Below are positions 18,641 through 27,949 of a stretch of 64,000 nt of DNA, in pieces. Position numbers and translations under genes: made by a program. The stretch covers positions 124,001 through 188,000 of the forward strand of contig NZ_JAOAMV010000002.1 of the NCBI RefSeq assembly GCF_025154015.1, written 5' to 3'. The notes beneath the pieces are model-generated. The model was not told the origin of the DNA and searched no databases. It worked only from the letters and a program-made list of their open reading frames with translations. Each line of letters begins with the position of its first letter. Position 1 is the stretch's first letter. This DNA is from Tsuneonella litorea (GTDB lineage: Bacteria > Pseudomonadota > Alphaproteobacteria > Sphingomonadales > Sphingomonadaceae).

Positions 18641-20059
18641 ATGGACACCCCGATCGATCCCGCCGCCCGCCCCTGGTTCTTCTGCGGAATCGGAGGGTCC
18701 GGAATGCTGCCCCTCGCGCAAATCGTGCACGGGCTCGGCGGAACCGTGGCGGGGTCCGATCGCAGCCACGACCAGGGCCGGACGCCGGCCAAGTTCGAGT
18801 GGCTGGACAGGCACGGGTTTGCGCTTTTCCCCCAGGACGGTAGCGGGGTCACCAGCCCCGACCAGATCGTGGTCGCGAGCGCCGCTGTCGAGGACAGCGT
18901 CCCCGAAATCGGCAAGGCGCGCGACCTCGGATGCCGCCGGATGAGCCGCGCCGAGCTTAACGCGGCGCTGTTCAATGCAGCCGGGACCAGCGTCGCAATC
19001 GCGGGGACCAGCGGCAAGTCGACCGTGACGGCCATGATCGGATGGATTCTTCACGCCGCCGGGCGCGAACCGACGATCATGAACGGCGCGGTGATGAAGA
19101 ACTTCGTTTCCGAAGAGAACCCCTTCGCCAGCGCCCAGGTCGGCGGCAAGGAGCTGTATGTCAGCGAGGTCGACGAGAGCGACGGCTCGATCGCGCTGTA
19201 CCGGCCGACTGTGGGTGTGCTGCTGAACGTCAGCCTCGATCACAAGAGCATGGACGAGCTGCGGGTGCTCTTTGCCGATTTTCTCGGTGCCTCGGAAGCC
19301 GTCGCCGTCAATTCCGACGATGACGAGGCAATGGCGCTCGCCGGCAATCAGAAACGAGTGATCACGTTCGGAATCGATTCGGACGACGCCGACATATCGG
19401 TCGATCCGGCCACGGTGACCTCGGCCTCGTCCTCGATCGCAGCGACGGTCACCGACCGCCGCGACGGGTCGCGCCATCCGCTCGCGCTGGCGATGCCGGG
19501 ACTCCACAACCTGTCGAACTCGCTCGCCGCCATCGCCGGCGCCAGCGCGGTTGGCATCCCGGTCGACCAGGCCGTCCGGTCGCTGGCGAGTTTCGCCGGG
19601 CTCGCGCGGCGGTTCGATGTCATCGGCACCAATCATGCGGCGATCACCGTCATCGATGATTTCGGGCACAATCCCGAGAAGTGCGCCGCGACCCTGCGGA
19701 CGCTGCGCCAGCATCCGGGCCGGATCATCGCGTTCTTCCAGCCTCACGGGTTCGGGCCGCTGCGGCAGATGGGAGCCGAACTCGCCGAAACCTTCGCGCG
19801 CGAACTTTCGCCCGGCGATCGCGTATTCATCTCGGATCCGGTCTACTACGGCGGCACCGTCGATCGTTCGCTCGGCGCCGATCGGGTCGTGCGCATGATC
19901 GAGGACGCAGGGGGCCAGGCGGACCATATTCCGACCCGAAAAGCCGTTGCAGACCGGATCGCGATGCTGGCCGGCCCGGGCGACCGGATTGTCGTGATGG
20001 GCGCGCGCGATGACACCCTGACGGACTTTGCGCGGGAGCTGTTCGCGCGCCTGTCGTGA
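18641..20059 (+). CDS. MurC/Mpl-type Mur ligase, substrate uncertain
   Basis: A 472-residue ATP-dependent Mur ligase. It has the N-terminal FCGIGGSGM nucleotide-sugar motif, a P-loop at 121-128 reading AGTSGKST instead of the usual AGTHGKTT, the DESDGS motif, a VSLDHKSMDEL segment and a C-terminal FQPHGFGPLR where MurC usually has FQPHRY. These differences set it apart from housekeeping MurC. The divergent LdcA gene suggests a salvage role in which UDP-MurNAc is joined to a recovered peptide, as Mpl does, but the FQPH stretch is more MurC-like than Mpl-like. The product is therefore unproven. Confidence 0.82.
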   Translation: MDTPIDPAARPWFFCGIGGSGMLPLAQIVHGLGGTVAGSDRSHDQGRTPAKFEWLDRHGFALFPQDGSGVTSPDQIVVASAAVEDSVPEIGKARDLGCRRMSRAELNAALFNAAGTSVAIAGTSGKSTVTAMIGWILHAAGREPTIMNGAVMKNFVSEENPFASAQVGGKELYVSEVDESDGSIALYRPTVGVLLNVSLDHKSMDELRVLFADFLGASEAVAVNSDDDEAMALAGNQKRVITFGIDSDDADISVDPATVTSASSSIAATVTDRRDGSRHPLALAMPGLHNLSNSLAAIAGASAVGIPVDQAVRSLASFAGLARRFDVIGTNHAAITVIDDFGHNPEKCAATLRTLRQHPGRIIAFFQPHGFGPLRQMGAELAETFARELSPGDRVFISDPVYYGGTVDRSLGADRVVRMIEDAGGQADHIPTRKAVADRIAMLAGPGDRIVVMGARDDTLTDFARELFARLS

Positions 20060-20062
20060 CGA

Positions 20063-21031
20063 TCAATGGGGCCCGGCGTTCTCGCCGTCATCGTGACCCA
20101 CGCGCAGGACCTTGTGGACGATGACCACGATCAGGCTGCCAAGCAGCAGCCCAAATGCCGCAGAGAATGCAGCATAGGCCAGCCAACCGAGGACACCTGA
20201 CAGCGCGCCGCTCGCCCGCTCGACGAAATTCTGCGCCGCATGGGCGAGGTCGGCGAGTGCATGGAGGCCAAGCTCGTGCAGGCTGTGGATCAGGATGCCG
20301 CCGCCCACCCACAGCATCGCGATCGTGCCGATAAACGAAAGCGCGACAAGAACCTTCGGCATGGATCGCACGAGCATGCAGCCAACAGCTTGCACGCGCG
20401 GCGATTCGCGACCAGCGAGGTGCAGGCCGACGTCGTCCATCTTCACGATGATCGCCACGGCGCCGTACACGATGAGCGTGATGGCGACGGCAACGGCGGC
20501 AAGGGCGGCCGCCCGTGTCCAGATGTTGTCTGTCAGGGCGGCAATCTCATTGAGCGAGATCGCCATGATCTCTGCCGAAAGGATCAGGTCGGTGCGGATC
20601 GCGCCCGAAATCCGCTGCTGCTCGAACTTCGCAGGGTCCTCGATCACGTCGTCGAGGGTCTTGCCATGCTTCTCCCCGCCAAGTTTCTCGATGATTTTCT
20701 CGGCACCCTCATAAGACAAGTAGCTGCCGCCGAGGATCAGGATGTAGGTGATCGCTTCGGGCAGGAACCAACTCAGCAACAACGCGCCGGGGAGCAGAAA
20801 CAGCAGCTTGTTCTTTAGGCTCCCCGTCGTGATCTTTGCGATGATTGGCAGCTCGCGTGCCGGGTCGATGCCGGTGACATAGGTGGGCGCGACAGCCGCG
20901 TCGTCGATCACGACGCCGGCAGCCTTCGAGCCGGCCTTTCCCGCGGCAACCCCCACGTCGTCGATCGATGCTGCGGCGACCCGGGCGATCACCGAAATAT
21001 CATCGAGCAATGCTACAAGTCCGCCGGGCAC
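20063..21031 (-). CDS. DUF808/YedI family inner-membrane protein
   Basis: A 322-residue membrane protein of the DUF808 (YedI) family, function unknown. It starts with the conserved [11 protein letters not shown]...VAAAS segment and DDAAVAP, followed by about six hydrophobic helices ([39 protein letters not shown] and others). I chose the GTG at 21031 because the conserved N-terminus begins there and GGGAG precedes it by six bases. It faces away from the ribosomal protein operon across 193 bp, and its stop almost meets that of the Mur ligase gene. Confidence 0.9.
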   Translation of the reverse strand: MPGGLVALLDDISVIARVAAASIDDVGVAAGKAGSKAAGVVIDDAAVAPTYVTGIDPARELPIIAKITTGSLKNKLLFLLPGALLLSWFLPEAITYILILGGSYLSYEGAEKIIEKLGGEKHGKTLDDVIEDPAKFEQQRISGAIRTDLILSAEIMAISLNEIAALTDNIWTRAAALAAVAVAITLIVYGAVAIIVKMDDVGLHLAGRESPRVQAVGCMLVRSMPKVLVALSFIGTIAMLWVGGGILIHSLHELGLHALADLAHAAQNFVERASGALSGVLGWLAYAAFSAAFGLLLGSLIVVIVHKVLRVGHDDGENAGPH

Positions 21032-21083
21032 GCCATTCTCCCTTTTTCGCGGGCCGTGCCCGTCTGTTCGCAGACGCACAAGG

Positions 21084-21111
21084 CTTGCTTTTGTGCCCGA
21101 TCCCGCTATGT
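21084..21111 (+). promoter_or_regulatory. Candidate promoter of the rpsF-rpsR-rplI operon
   Basis: CTTGCT, 16 bases, then CTATGT fits the alphaproteobacterial housekeeping pattern (CTTGAC-N17-CTATAT). It would give a leader of about 105 bases before rpsF, long enough for autoregulation by ribosomal proteins. Pattern match only. Confidence 0.45.
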
Positions 21112-21224
21112 GCGCGCCTTCGCTGCCCCCAAGTCGATTGGCCGGCAGGGATGGAAGAAAGCCGGAGGGGCCCCGTCATCCGGACGGACAAGCCAGCGAT
21201 CGGCACCAACAAAGGACGTGCGCT

Positions 21225-21590
21225 ATGGCTCTTTACGAGCACATTTTTCTCGCGCGCCAGGACCTGAGCCAGGCTCAGGTCGATGCACTGGCCGCGACGG
21301 CCACCGAGATCGTCGAGAAGCTCGACGGCAAGGTGACCAAGACCGAGACCTGGGGTCTCAAGAACCTCGCCTACAAGATCGACCGCAACCGCAAGGCGCA
21401 CTTCGTCCTGCTCAACATCGAGGGCCCCGGCGCCGTCGTCGCCGAGCTCGAGCGCCAGACCCGGATCAACGAAGACGTGATCCGCTACATGACCGTCCGC
21501 GTCGACGAGCATGAATCCGGCCCGAGCGTGATGATGCGCAAGGGCGACCGCGACCGCAAGTCGCGCCGCGACCGCGAGGAGCGTGACTGA
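21225..21590 (+). CDS. rpsF: 30S ribosomal protein S6
   Basis: A 121-residue S6 protein. It begins [15 protein letters not shown], has the [12 protein letters not shown] core that pairs with S18, and ends in a charged Arg/Asp-rich tail. AAGGA precedes the ATG by ten bases. It is the first gene of a compact operon; its stop overlaps the rpsR start (TGATG). S6 and S18 bind together to the central domain of 16S rRNA. Confidence 0.98.
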   Translation: MALYEHIFLARQDLSQAQVDALAATATEIVEKLDGKVTKTETWGLKNLAYKIDRNRKAHFVLLNIEGPGAVVAELERQTRINEDVIRYMTVRVDEHESGPSVMMRKGDRDRKSRRDREERD

Positions 21591-21814
21591 TGGCCCGCCC
21601 GTTTTTCCGCCGCCGCAAGTCCTGCCCCTTCTCGGGCAAGAACGCGCCGAAGATCGATTACAAGGACGTGCGCCTGCTGCAGGGCTTCATGTCCGAGCGC
21701 GGCAAGATCGTCCCGAGCCGCATCACCGCCGTTTCGGCCAAGAAGCAGCGCGAACTGGCAACCGCGATCAAGCGTGCCCGCCAGATCGGCCTTCTGCCGT
21801 ACATCGTGAAGTAG
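21590..21814 (+). CDS. rpsR: 30S ribosomal protein S18
   Basis: A 74-residue S18 with the usual [10 protein letters not shown] start, [19 protein letters not shown] core and RQIGLLPYI end. It starts within the rpsF stop codon. It lacks any obvious zinc cysteine set beyond the single conserved Cys. It pairs with S6 on the platform of the small subunit. Confidence 0.98.
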   Translation: MARPFFRRRKSCPFSGKNAPKIDYKDVRLLQGFMSERGKIVPSRITAVSAKKQRELATAIKRARQIGLLPYIVK

Positions 21815-21827
21815 GAGGAGAGACGAC

Positions 21828-22439
21828 ATGGATATCATTCTCCTCGAACGCGTCGCCAACCTTGGCGGCATGGGCGATGTGGTAACCGTCAAGGACGGCT
21901 ACGCGCGCAACTTCCTGCTGCCGCAGAAGAAGGCGCTGCGCGCCAACGAAGCGAACCGCAAGGTCTACGAAGCCAACCGCGAGCGCCTGGAAAAGGAAAA
22001 CGCCGAGCGCCGCACCGACGCCGAGAAGGCGGGCGAGAAGCTCGACGGGACCGAGATCGTGCTGATCCGCTCGTCGTCGAACGCCGGCCAGCTCTACGGC
22101 TCGGTCAACGTGCGCGATGTCGTGCAGGGCCTCGAGGCTGCCGGTCACACGGTCGACAAGCGCCAGGTCGTCATGGGCCATCCGATCAAGATGCTCGGCG
22201 TCCACTACGTCACCATCTCGCTGCACCCCGAGGTGCAGGTCACGATCAAGGCCAACGTCGCCCGTTCGGACGACGAGGCCGAGCTCCAGCGCCAGGGCGT
22301 CGACGTGATCGGCGCGATGGCCGAGGAAGAGCGCAGCGAGAGCGAAGGCTTCACCGAAGCGGTGGACCCGACCCTCGAGCCGGGCGAAATCCCCGCGGAC
22401 CTCATCGAAGAGCGCACGGAAGCCTCGGACGAAGCCTGA
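21828..22439 (+). CDS. rplI: 50S ribosomal protein L9
   Basis: A 203-residue L9. The N-terminal domain ([19 protein letters not shown], then [15 protein letters not shown]) binds 23S rRNA; a long connecting helix and a C-terminal domain follow. It is longer than E. coli L9 (149) because of an acidic C-terminal extension of about 50 residues (Glu/Ala/Asp-rich), a feature seen in sphingomonad L9 proteins as I recall. A GGAGGAG site lies before the ATG. The operon ends at a strong hairpin about 30 bases downstream. Confidence 0.97.
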   Translation: MDIILLERVANLGGMGDVVTVKDGYARNFLLPQKKALRANEANRKVYEANRERLEKENAERRTDAEKAGEKLDGTEIVLIRSSSNAGQLYGSVNVRDVVQGLEAAGHTVDKRQVVMGHPIKMLGVHYVTISLHPEVQVTIKANVARSDDEAELQRQGVDVIGAMAEEERSESEGFTEAVDPTLEPGEIPADLIEERTEASDEA

Positions 22440-22469
22440 CGCCAAACGCTCTTTGCGAACGCATAAGGA

Positions 22470-22497
22470 GGGGCGCGGACCGCATGGTTCGCGCCCC
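22470..22497 (+). terminator. Hairpin between rplI and gshB, likely two-way terminator
   Basis: A 12-bp stem (GGGGCGCGGACC against GGTTCGCGCCCC, one wobble pair) closes a four-base loop. Only two T residues follow on the plus strand, so it is a weak intrinsic terminator by the textbook rule. It sits between convergent genes and could stop transcription from both sides. Confidence 0.6.
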
Positions 22498-22502
22498 TTC
22501 TG

Positions 22503-23453
22503 CTATCCCAGGCGGCTTTCGATCGCGTCCCAGATACGGGCCGGCGTGTCGGTGCCGTTGAACCTGTCGATGACGACGATGCCGGTCGGGCTGGTGACGT
22601 TGATTTCGGTCAGCCACTGCCCGCCGATCACGTCGATCCCGACGAAGATCAGCCCCAGCTCCTTCAGGCGTGGCCCCAGCGCGGCGCAGATTTCCTGTTC
22701 CCTCGGGCTGAGCTGCGTGGCCTCGGCGCTGCCGCCAACCGCCAGGTTCGAACGAAACTCCCCCTCCCCGGGCTTGCGGTTGATCGCACCGGTAACCTCG
22801 CCGTCGATCAGCACGATCCGCTTGTCCCCGCTCGCGACCTCGGGGAGGAAGGGCTGGACCATGTGCGGCTCGGGCCAGGTCTGGTTGAACACCTCGAACA
22901 GCGCGGACAGGTTGTCGCCATCCTCGGGCACGCGAAAGATCGCCTTGCCGCCGTTGCCGTGGATCGGCTTGACCACCACGGCGCCGTGCCGGCGCTGGAA
23001 CGCGCGCACTTCCTCGACCGAACGCGTGACGAGCGTGGGTGGCATGAACTCGCGGTAATCGAGCACCATGACCTTTTCGGGCGCATCGCGGACCGAGCGC
23101 GGGTTGTTGACCACCAACGTTTCCCCCTCGATCCGCTCGAGCAGGTGCGTGGCGGTGATGTAACCCATGTGAAACGGCGGGTCCTGCCGCATGAGGACCA
23201 CGTCGACGTCACGTCCAAGATCGAGCCGTCGCACCTCGCCGGCACTGAAGTGATCGCCCTCGACTCGCTGGACCCGCACCGGGCAGGCATGAGCGATTAG
23301 CCGGTCGTCGGCATCGAGCGTCAGGCTGCCAACGTCGTAATGAAACACCTCGTGACCGCGCTCCTGTGCGCTGAGCATCAGGGCGAAGCTCGAATCCCCG
23401 GCGATGTTGATGCTTTCGAGCGGGTCCATCTGGACCGCGACGCGCAGGCTCAT
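22503..23453 (-). CDS. gshB: Glutathione synthetase
   Basis: A 316-residue ATP-grasp ligase joining gamma-glutamylcysteine and glycine. It opens MSLRVAVQMDPLESINIAGDS, a typical GshB start, and contains the RQDPPFHMGYITATHLL segment, VVKPIHGNGGKAIFRV in the ATP-grasp core, and FVGIDVIGGQWLTEINVTSP near the C-terminus. Length matches the family. It is the last gene of the leftward rsmI-yraN-gshB run, 12 bp after yraN. A glutathione peroxidase gene lies elsewhere in the window. Confidence 0.97.
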   Translation of the reverse strand: MSLRVAVQMDPLESINIAGDSSFALMLSAQERGHEVFHYDVGSLTLDADDRLIAHACPVRVQRVEGDHFSAGEVRRLDLGRDVDVVLMRQDPPFHMGYITATHLLERIEGETLVVNNPRSVRDAPEKVMVLDYREFMPPTLVTRSVEEVRAFQRRHGAVVVKPIHGNGGKAIFRVPEDGDNLSALFEVFNQTWPEPHMVQPFLPEVASGDKRIVLIDGEVTGAINRKPGEGEFRSNLAVGGSAEATQLSPREQEICAALGPRLKELGLIFVGIDVIGGQWLTEINVTSPTGIVVIDRFNGTDTPARIWDAIESRLG

Positions 23454-23465
23454 TTTTCGATTTCC

Positions 23466-23816
23466 CTATGGTTGCCAGGCGTTGACGATGTGATGCGGCA
23501 GGCGACCGGGCGCAAGAAGGATCACGTCGACGCGCAAGTCCTCCTCGTCTGCCGCGTATTCGTGCGCCACGGCTTCCGCAGCGGCCGCGACGCGCCGCAG
23601 GCGGTAATCGTCGATCGCCAGCGCGAGATCCTCGGCCCGGCTGCGCCATTTGACCTCGACAAAGGCGATCGTCCGCGCACGGCGCACGATAAGGTCGATC
23701 TCCCCCACCGGCGTCTTGCGGCGCCGGGCCAGAACCGCCCACCCCTTCGCGCGCAAATACAGTTCGGCTGCCAGTTCACCCTTGCGGCCGGCGGCCTCCG
23801 CCCTTTGCCGCTTCAT
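23466..23816 (-). CDS. UPF0102 (YraN) family nuclease-like protein
   Basis: A 116-residue protein of the YraN family, which has a restriction-endonuclease-like fold. The GEIDLIVRR and FVEVKWR motifs supply the conserved Glu, Asp and Lys. Function is not settled in the literature I know. The start is the ATG at 23816, which overlaps the rsmI stop (ATGA); the frame is open further upstream but inside rsmI. The rsmI/lpoA/yraN neighbourhood is also found in enterobacteria. Confidence 0.9.
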   Translation of the reverse strand: MKRQRAEAAGRKGELAAELYLRAKGWAVLARRRKTPVGEIDLIVRRARTIAFVEVKWRSRAEDLALAIDDYRLRRVAAAAEAVAHEYAADEEDLRVDVILLAPGRLPHHIVNAWQP

Positions 23817-24670
23817 CCGCCGCGCAGTTCCATCGCACGGGCATACAGCGCCTTGCGGTCGATTCCCGTGGCCCTGGCCACCTGCGCAGCCGCTTGCGAC
23901 GGCTTGAGCGTGGCCAGCGCATCGGCCAGCAGGGCGTCGGCATCGGCCCGCCCAACCGGCTGCTCGCCCGGCGGCCCGACCAGCAGGACGATTTCGCCCT
24001 TCGGCGGATGCGCGCCATACCATTCGGCCAACTTCAGCGGAGAACCTGTCCGGCATTCTTCGTGAAGCTTGGTCAGTTCGCGCGCCACAGCGACCTCTCG
24101 CCCGGGCAGGATTTCGCAGATCGCGGCGAGCGACCTGGCGAGCCGCGGACCGGTTTCGTAAAAGACCAGCGTGGACCGAACGGCGCCAAGATCCGCCAGC
24201 ACTTCCGCGCGCGCCTTGTCCTTAGCCGGCAGGAAGCCTGCGAACATGAACCGGTCGTTCGGCAGGCCGGACAGGGTCACGCCGGCGATCGCCGCGCAGG
24301 GTCCGGGGATCGAAGTCACCGGAATTGCCTGCTCCCGGGCATCGCGAACGAGCCGGTAGCCAGGGTCCGAGACCAGCGGCGTACCCGCATCGCTGACGAG
24401 AGCGACCGCACGGGTCTGCATCGATTCGACGAGCCGGGCCCGGTCCTTCTCGCTCGCGTGGTCGTCGTAGCGCCAAAGCGGTTTCGAGAGGCCCAGGTGC
24501 TTCATCAGCTTTCCCGTCACCCGCGTATCCTCGCACGCCACCGCGTCGCACGCACCGAGCACCTCGATCGCTCGCAAGGTGATGTCCCCGAGATTGCCAA
24601 TCGGCGTGGCCACGATGTAGAGGCCGGGGGAAAGGGTCGCGGGCGAGTGGTGGGACACGGCGCGCCTCAT
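23813..24670 (-). CDS. rsmI: 16S rRNA (cytidine-1402 2'-O) methyltransferase
   Basis: A 285-residue SAM-dependent methyltransferase of the tetrapyrrole-methylase fold. It shows GLYIVATPIGNLGDIT at the N-terminus, ACEDTRVTGKLMKHLG, SDAGTPLVSDPGYRLV and the SIPGPCAAIAGVTLSGLP signature. With RsmH it modifies C1402 in the decoding centre. The ATG at 24670 is chosen by homology. It is divergent by 27 bp from an LpoA-like lipoprotein gene and coupled to yraN. Confidence 0.97.
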   Translation of the reverse strand: MRRAVSHHSPATLSPGLYIVATPIGNLGDITLRAIEVLGACDAVACEDTRVTGKLMKHLGLSKPLWRYDDHASEKDRARLVESMQTRAVALVSDAGTPLVSDPGYRLVRDAREQAIPVTSIPGPCAAIAGVTLSGLPNDRFMFAGFLPAKDKARAEVLADLGAVRSTLVFYETGPRLARSLAAICEILPGREVAVARELTKLHEECRTGSPLKLAEWYGAHPPKGEIVLLVGPPGEQPVGRADADALLADALATLKPSQAAAQVARATGIDRKALYARAMELRGG

Positions 24671-24697
24671 GGACCAGCGACGCGGGGAGCGGCAAGC

Positions 24698-25870
24698 ATG
24701 AACATCGGAACGATCGATCGGCGCAAGATCGTGGCAGTAGGCGCGGCGATGCTGCTCGCGGGGTGCAAGATCATTCCCGGCGGGGGGACCAGCACCACGG
24801 GCCCCGCGCCTGCGCCGACTCCGACACCGACACCGGTGATTCAGCCCCTGCCCGACGACGATGGCCGCCACAGGGTCGCGTTGCTGGTACCCATGTCCGG
24901 CCAGAACGGTGCCGTAGGCCAGTCGATCGCGAACGCGACCACGATGGCCCTGCTCGATACCAACGCCGACAATCTCCGCATAACGACCTACGATACTGCC
25001 ACCGGCGCCCGGAACGCCGCCGCGCGCGCGATTGCAGATGGTAACAAGCTCATTCTTGGCCCCCTCCTGTCGGACGACGTCGCCCAGGTGCTCGCCGAAG
25101 CGCGTCCGGCCGACGTTCCGCTGATCACCTTTTCAAATGACAGCAAGGTCGCCTCACCGGACGTGTTCGTCTTCGGCCAGGCTCCCGAACAGTCTATCCA
25201 GCGCAGCGTCGATTATGCGCGTGGGCATGGCTCAAGGACTTTCGCCGCGATCGTCCCGGAAGGCGAATACGGCAATCGCGCCGCGGCCGCCTTTCGCACG
25301 GCGGTGGCCAACTCGGGCGGAACCTTCGCCGGCGCGGAAACCTATGCCCGCGGCAACACATCGATCGTGAGCGCGGCGACCCGGCTCTCGCAGCGCGGCG
25401 GTTTCGATACGGTGCTGATCGCTGACGGTTCGCGCCTTGCGGGTCAGGCTGCGGCGGTGATCAAGCCGCGTGGCGCCGGATCGACCAGGATTCTCGGAAC
25501 CGAGCTTTGGAGCGGCGAAAGCGAAGTGACGCGGACCCCGTCGCTGCGCGGCGCTTGGTTCTCCGCGCTGTCGGACGCGCGCTTTCGCCGTTTTTCGGAC
25601 AGCTACAAGGGCCGGTTCGGCGCACAGCTCTATCGCGTGTCGACGCTGGGTTACGATGCGGTCCTGCTCGCCCTGCGCATCGCGAGGGAATGGCGTCCGG
25701 GCCGCAGCTTTCCGACGTCCAAGCTGCGTGACGAAGGCGGCTTCCTCGGTCTCGACGGCGCCTTCCGCTTCACGCGCTCAGGTGTGGTCGAACGCGCCAT
25801 GGAAGTGCGCGAGGTACGCGAGGGCACCGTCGCAATCGTCGATCCGGCGCCGGCGAAGTTCGGCGGCTGA
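24698..25870 (+). CDS. LpoA-like lipoprotein, penicillin-binding protein activator
   Basis: A 390-residue lipoprotein. A basic N-terminus and hydrophobic segment end in the lipobox LLAG-Cys23, followed by a Pro/Thr linker, then a periplasmic-binding-protein type I fold from about residue 60 (VALLVPMSGQNGAVGQSI). It matches the LpoA/LppC C-terminal domain that in E. coli activates PBP1a from the outer membrane; the N-terminal TPR domain of E. coli LpoA is missing, as is usual in alphaproteobacterial homologues. Divergent from rsmI, as in E. coli. Confidence 0.87.
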   Translation: MNIGTIDRRKIVAVGAAMLLAGCKIIPGGGTSTTGPAPAPTPTPTPVIQPLPDDDGRHRVALLVPMSGQNGAVGQSIANATTMALLDTNADNLRITTYDTATGARNAAARAIADGNKLILGPLLSDDVAQVLAEARPADVPLITFSNDSKVASPDVFVFGQAPEQSIQRSVDYARGHGSRTFAAIVPEGEYGNRAAAAFRTAVANSGGTFAGAETYARGNTSIVSAATRLSQRGGFDTVLIADGSRLAGQAAAVIKPRGAGSTRILGTELWSGESEVTRTPSLRGAWFSALSDARFRRFSDSYKGRFGAQLYRVSTLGYDAVLLALRIAREWRPGRSFPTSKLRDEGGFLGLDGAFRFTRSGVVERAMEVREVREGTVAIVDPAPAKFGG

Positions 25871-25888
25871 CGATAACTCGCCGACCTG

Positions 25889-25918
25889 CTTGAAGCTGCG
25901 CGAATCCGCGGCCTATAG
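25889..25918 (+). promoter_or_regulatory. Candidate promoter of parE
   Basis: CTTGAA, 18 bases, then CTATAG is a good match to the alphaproteobacterial housekeeping pattern. The -10 element ends nine bases before the parE ATG, so transcription would start only a few bases before, or at, the start codon. Confidence 0.5.
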
Positions 25919-25927
25919 CCTGTAGCC

Positions 25928-27904
25928 ATGTCCGAAGACCTGTTCGCCAAGCCGGCCGCCACGAGCGGCGACTATGATGCCTCATCGATCGAGGTGCTCG
26001 AGGGCCTTGAGCCGGTGCGCCGTCGGCCGGGAATGTACATTGGCGGGACCGACGACCGGGCGCTCCACCACCTCGCCGCCGAGGTGCTCGACAACGCGAT
26101 GGACGAGGCCGTCGCCGGTCACGCCAATCGCATCGAGGTGGAACTCGGCGAAGGTAACGTGCTTACCATCAGCGACAACGGTCGGGGGATCCCGGTTGGC
26201 GAGCACCCCAAATATCCCGGGAAGTCGGCACTCGAGGTCATCCTCACCACGCTTCACTCAGGCGGCAAGTTCTCGGGCAAGGCCTATGCCACCAGCGGCG
26301 GTCTCCACGGGGTCGGCGTTTCGGTTGTCAACGCGCTGAGCGATCATACCCGGGTCGAAGTCGCCACCAACCGCGAGCTTTTCGCGCAGGAGTTTTCCAA
26401 GGGCGTGGCCACCGGTCCGCTGCAGAAGCTGGGATCGACCCCCAACCGCCGCGGCACCACGGTGACCTTTCACCCCGATGCCGAGATCTTTGGGGAGCGG
26501 GCGTTCAGTCCCAAACGCCTGTTCAAGCTGGCCCGGTCGAAAGCCTATCTCTACGCCGGGGTCGAGATACGCTGGAAGTGCGCCCCTTCGCTCGCCAGCG
26601 AGGACGTGCCGCCCGAAGCGGTGTTCCAATTTCCCGGCGGTCTTGCCGACCATCTCGCCGAACAGACCGCAGGACGCGAGTGCGTCACCGCCCAGCCCTT
26701 TGCCGGCCGGCAGGACTTTCCCGAAGAGCAGGGACGGGTCGAGTGGGCCGTCGCCTGGCCGCTCTGGTCGGACGGGTCGTTCAGCTGGTACTGCAACACC
26801 GTCCCAACCCCCGATGGCGGCACGCACGAGCAGGGCCTGCGCGCCGCGCTGACGAAGGGCATCCGCGCGTTCGGCGAGCTCGTCGGACAGAAGAAGGCGA
26901 AGGACATCTCGGCCGACGACGTGATGACCGGCGCCGAGGTGATGCTCAGCGTGTTCATCCGCGACCCGCAGTTCCAGTCGCAGACCAAGGACCGGCTGAC
27001 GTCGCCCGAGGCCGCGCGCCTCGTCGAGAACGCCGTGCGCGACCACTTCGACCATTTCCTCGGCGACAACATGGAACGCGGCCGCGCGCTGCTGGGCGCG
27101 GTGATGGAGCGGATGGACGAGCGGCTCAAGCGCAAGGCCGAGCGCGAGATCAAGCGCAAGACCGCCACCAACGCCAAGAAGGTGCGGCTGCCTGGCAAGC
27201 TCACCGACTGCACCGGCGAAGGCGACGGCGAGACCGAGCTGTTCATCGTCGAGGGCGACAGCGCGGGCGGAAGCGCGAAGCAGGCGCGCGATAGAAAGAC
27301 CCAGGCGATCCTGCCGATCCGCGGCAAGATCCTCAACGTCGCCTCGGCCAGCGCCGACAAGATCCGGGCCAACTCCGAGATCGCCGACCTGGTGCTCGCG
27401 CTCGGGTGCGGCACCCGCAAGGACTGCAACGCGGACCAGCTCCGCTACGACCGCATCGTCATCATGACCGATGCCGACGTGGACGGCGCCCACATCGCCA
27501 CCCTGCTGATGACGTTCTTCTTCCAGGAAATGCCCGACGTCGTCCGGCGCGGGCACCTGTTCCTCGCGCAGCCGCCGCTCTACCGGCTGACCGCGGGCAA
27601 GGAGAGCGCCTACGCGCGCGACGACGCGCACCGAGCGGAGCTGGAGGCGACGGTGTTCAAGGGCAAGACGGTCGATGTCGGGCGTTTCAAGGGCCTGGGG
27701 GAGATGAACCCGCAGCAGCTGCGCGAGACCACGATGAACCCGGAATCGCGCAGCATGATCCGGATCACCCTGCCGCCCGAGCACGAACAACGGCACGCGA
27801 TCAAGGAACTCGTCGACCAGCTCATGGGACGCAACCCCGAGCACCGGTTCAATTTCATCCAGAACCACGCCGGCGACCTCGATCGCGAACTGATAGACGC
27901 CTGA
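25928..27904 (+). CDS. parE: DNA topoisomerase IV subunit B
   Basis: A 658-residue type IIA topoisomerase ATPase subunit that unlinks daughter chromosomes with ParC. It has the GHKL ATPase motifs (LDNAMDEAVAGHA, DNGRGIPVG, GLHGVGVSVVNALS), the Toprim EGDSAGGSAKQARDR and DADVDGAHI motifs, and ends with the FIQNHAGDLDRELIDA stretch. Length fits ParE rather than the roughly 800-residue GyrB. No ribosome site precedes the ATG; a promoter-like element ends nine bases upstream, so the message may be leaderless. Confidence 0.96.
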   Translation: MSEDLFAKPAATSGDYDASSIEVLEGLEPVRRRPGMYIGGTDDRALHHLAAEVLDNAMDEAVAGHANRIEVELGEGNVLTISDNGRGIPVGEHPKYPGKSALEVILTTLHSGGKFSGKAYATSGGLHGVGVSVVNALSDHTRVEVATNRELFAQEFSKGVATGPLQKLGSTPNRRGTTVTFHPDAEIFGERAFSPKRLFKLARSKAYLYAGVEIRWKCAPSLASEDVPPEAVFQFPGGLADHLAEQTAGRECVTAQPFAGRQDFPEEQGRVEWAVAWPLWSDGSFSWYCNTVPTPDGGTHEQGLRAALTKGIRAFGELVGQKKAKDISADDVMTGAEVMLSVFIRDPQFQSQTKDRLTSPEAARLVENAVRDHFDHFLGDNMERGRALLGAVMERMDERLKRKAEREIKRKTATNAKKVRLPGKLTDCTGEGDGETELFIVEGDSAGGSAKQARDRKTQAILPIRGKILNVASASADKIRANSEIADLVLALGCGTRKDCNADQLRYDRIVIMTDADVDGAHIATLLMTFFFQEMPDVVRRGHLFLAQPPLYRLTAGKESAYARDDAHRAELEATVFKGKTVDVGRFKGLGEMNPQQLRETTMNPESRSMIRITLPPEHEQRHAIKELVDQLMGRNPEHRFNFIQNHAGDLDRELIDA

Positions 27905-27949
27905 GCCTGGGCCGGTTGATAAGGCCATTGCTTCTACTATGCTCGCCCA

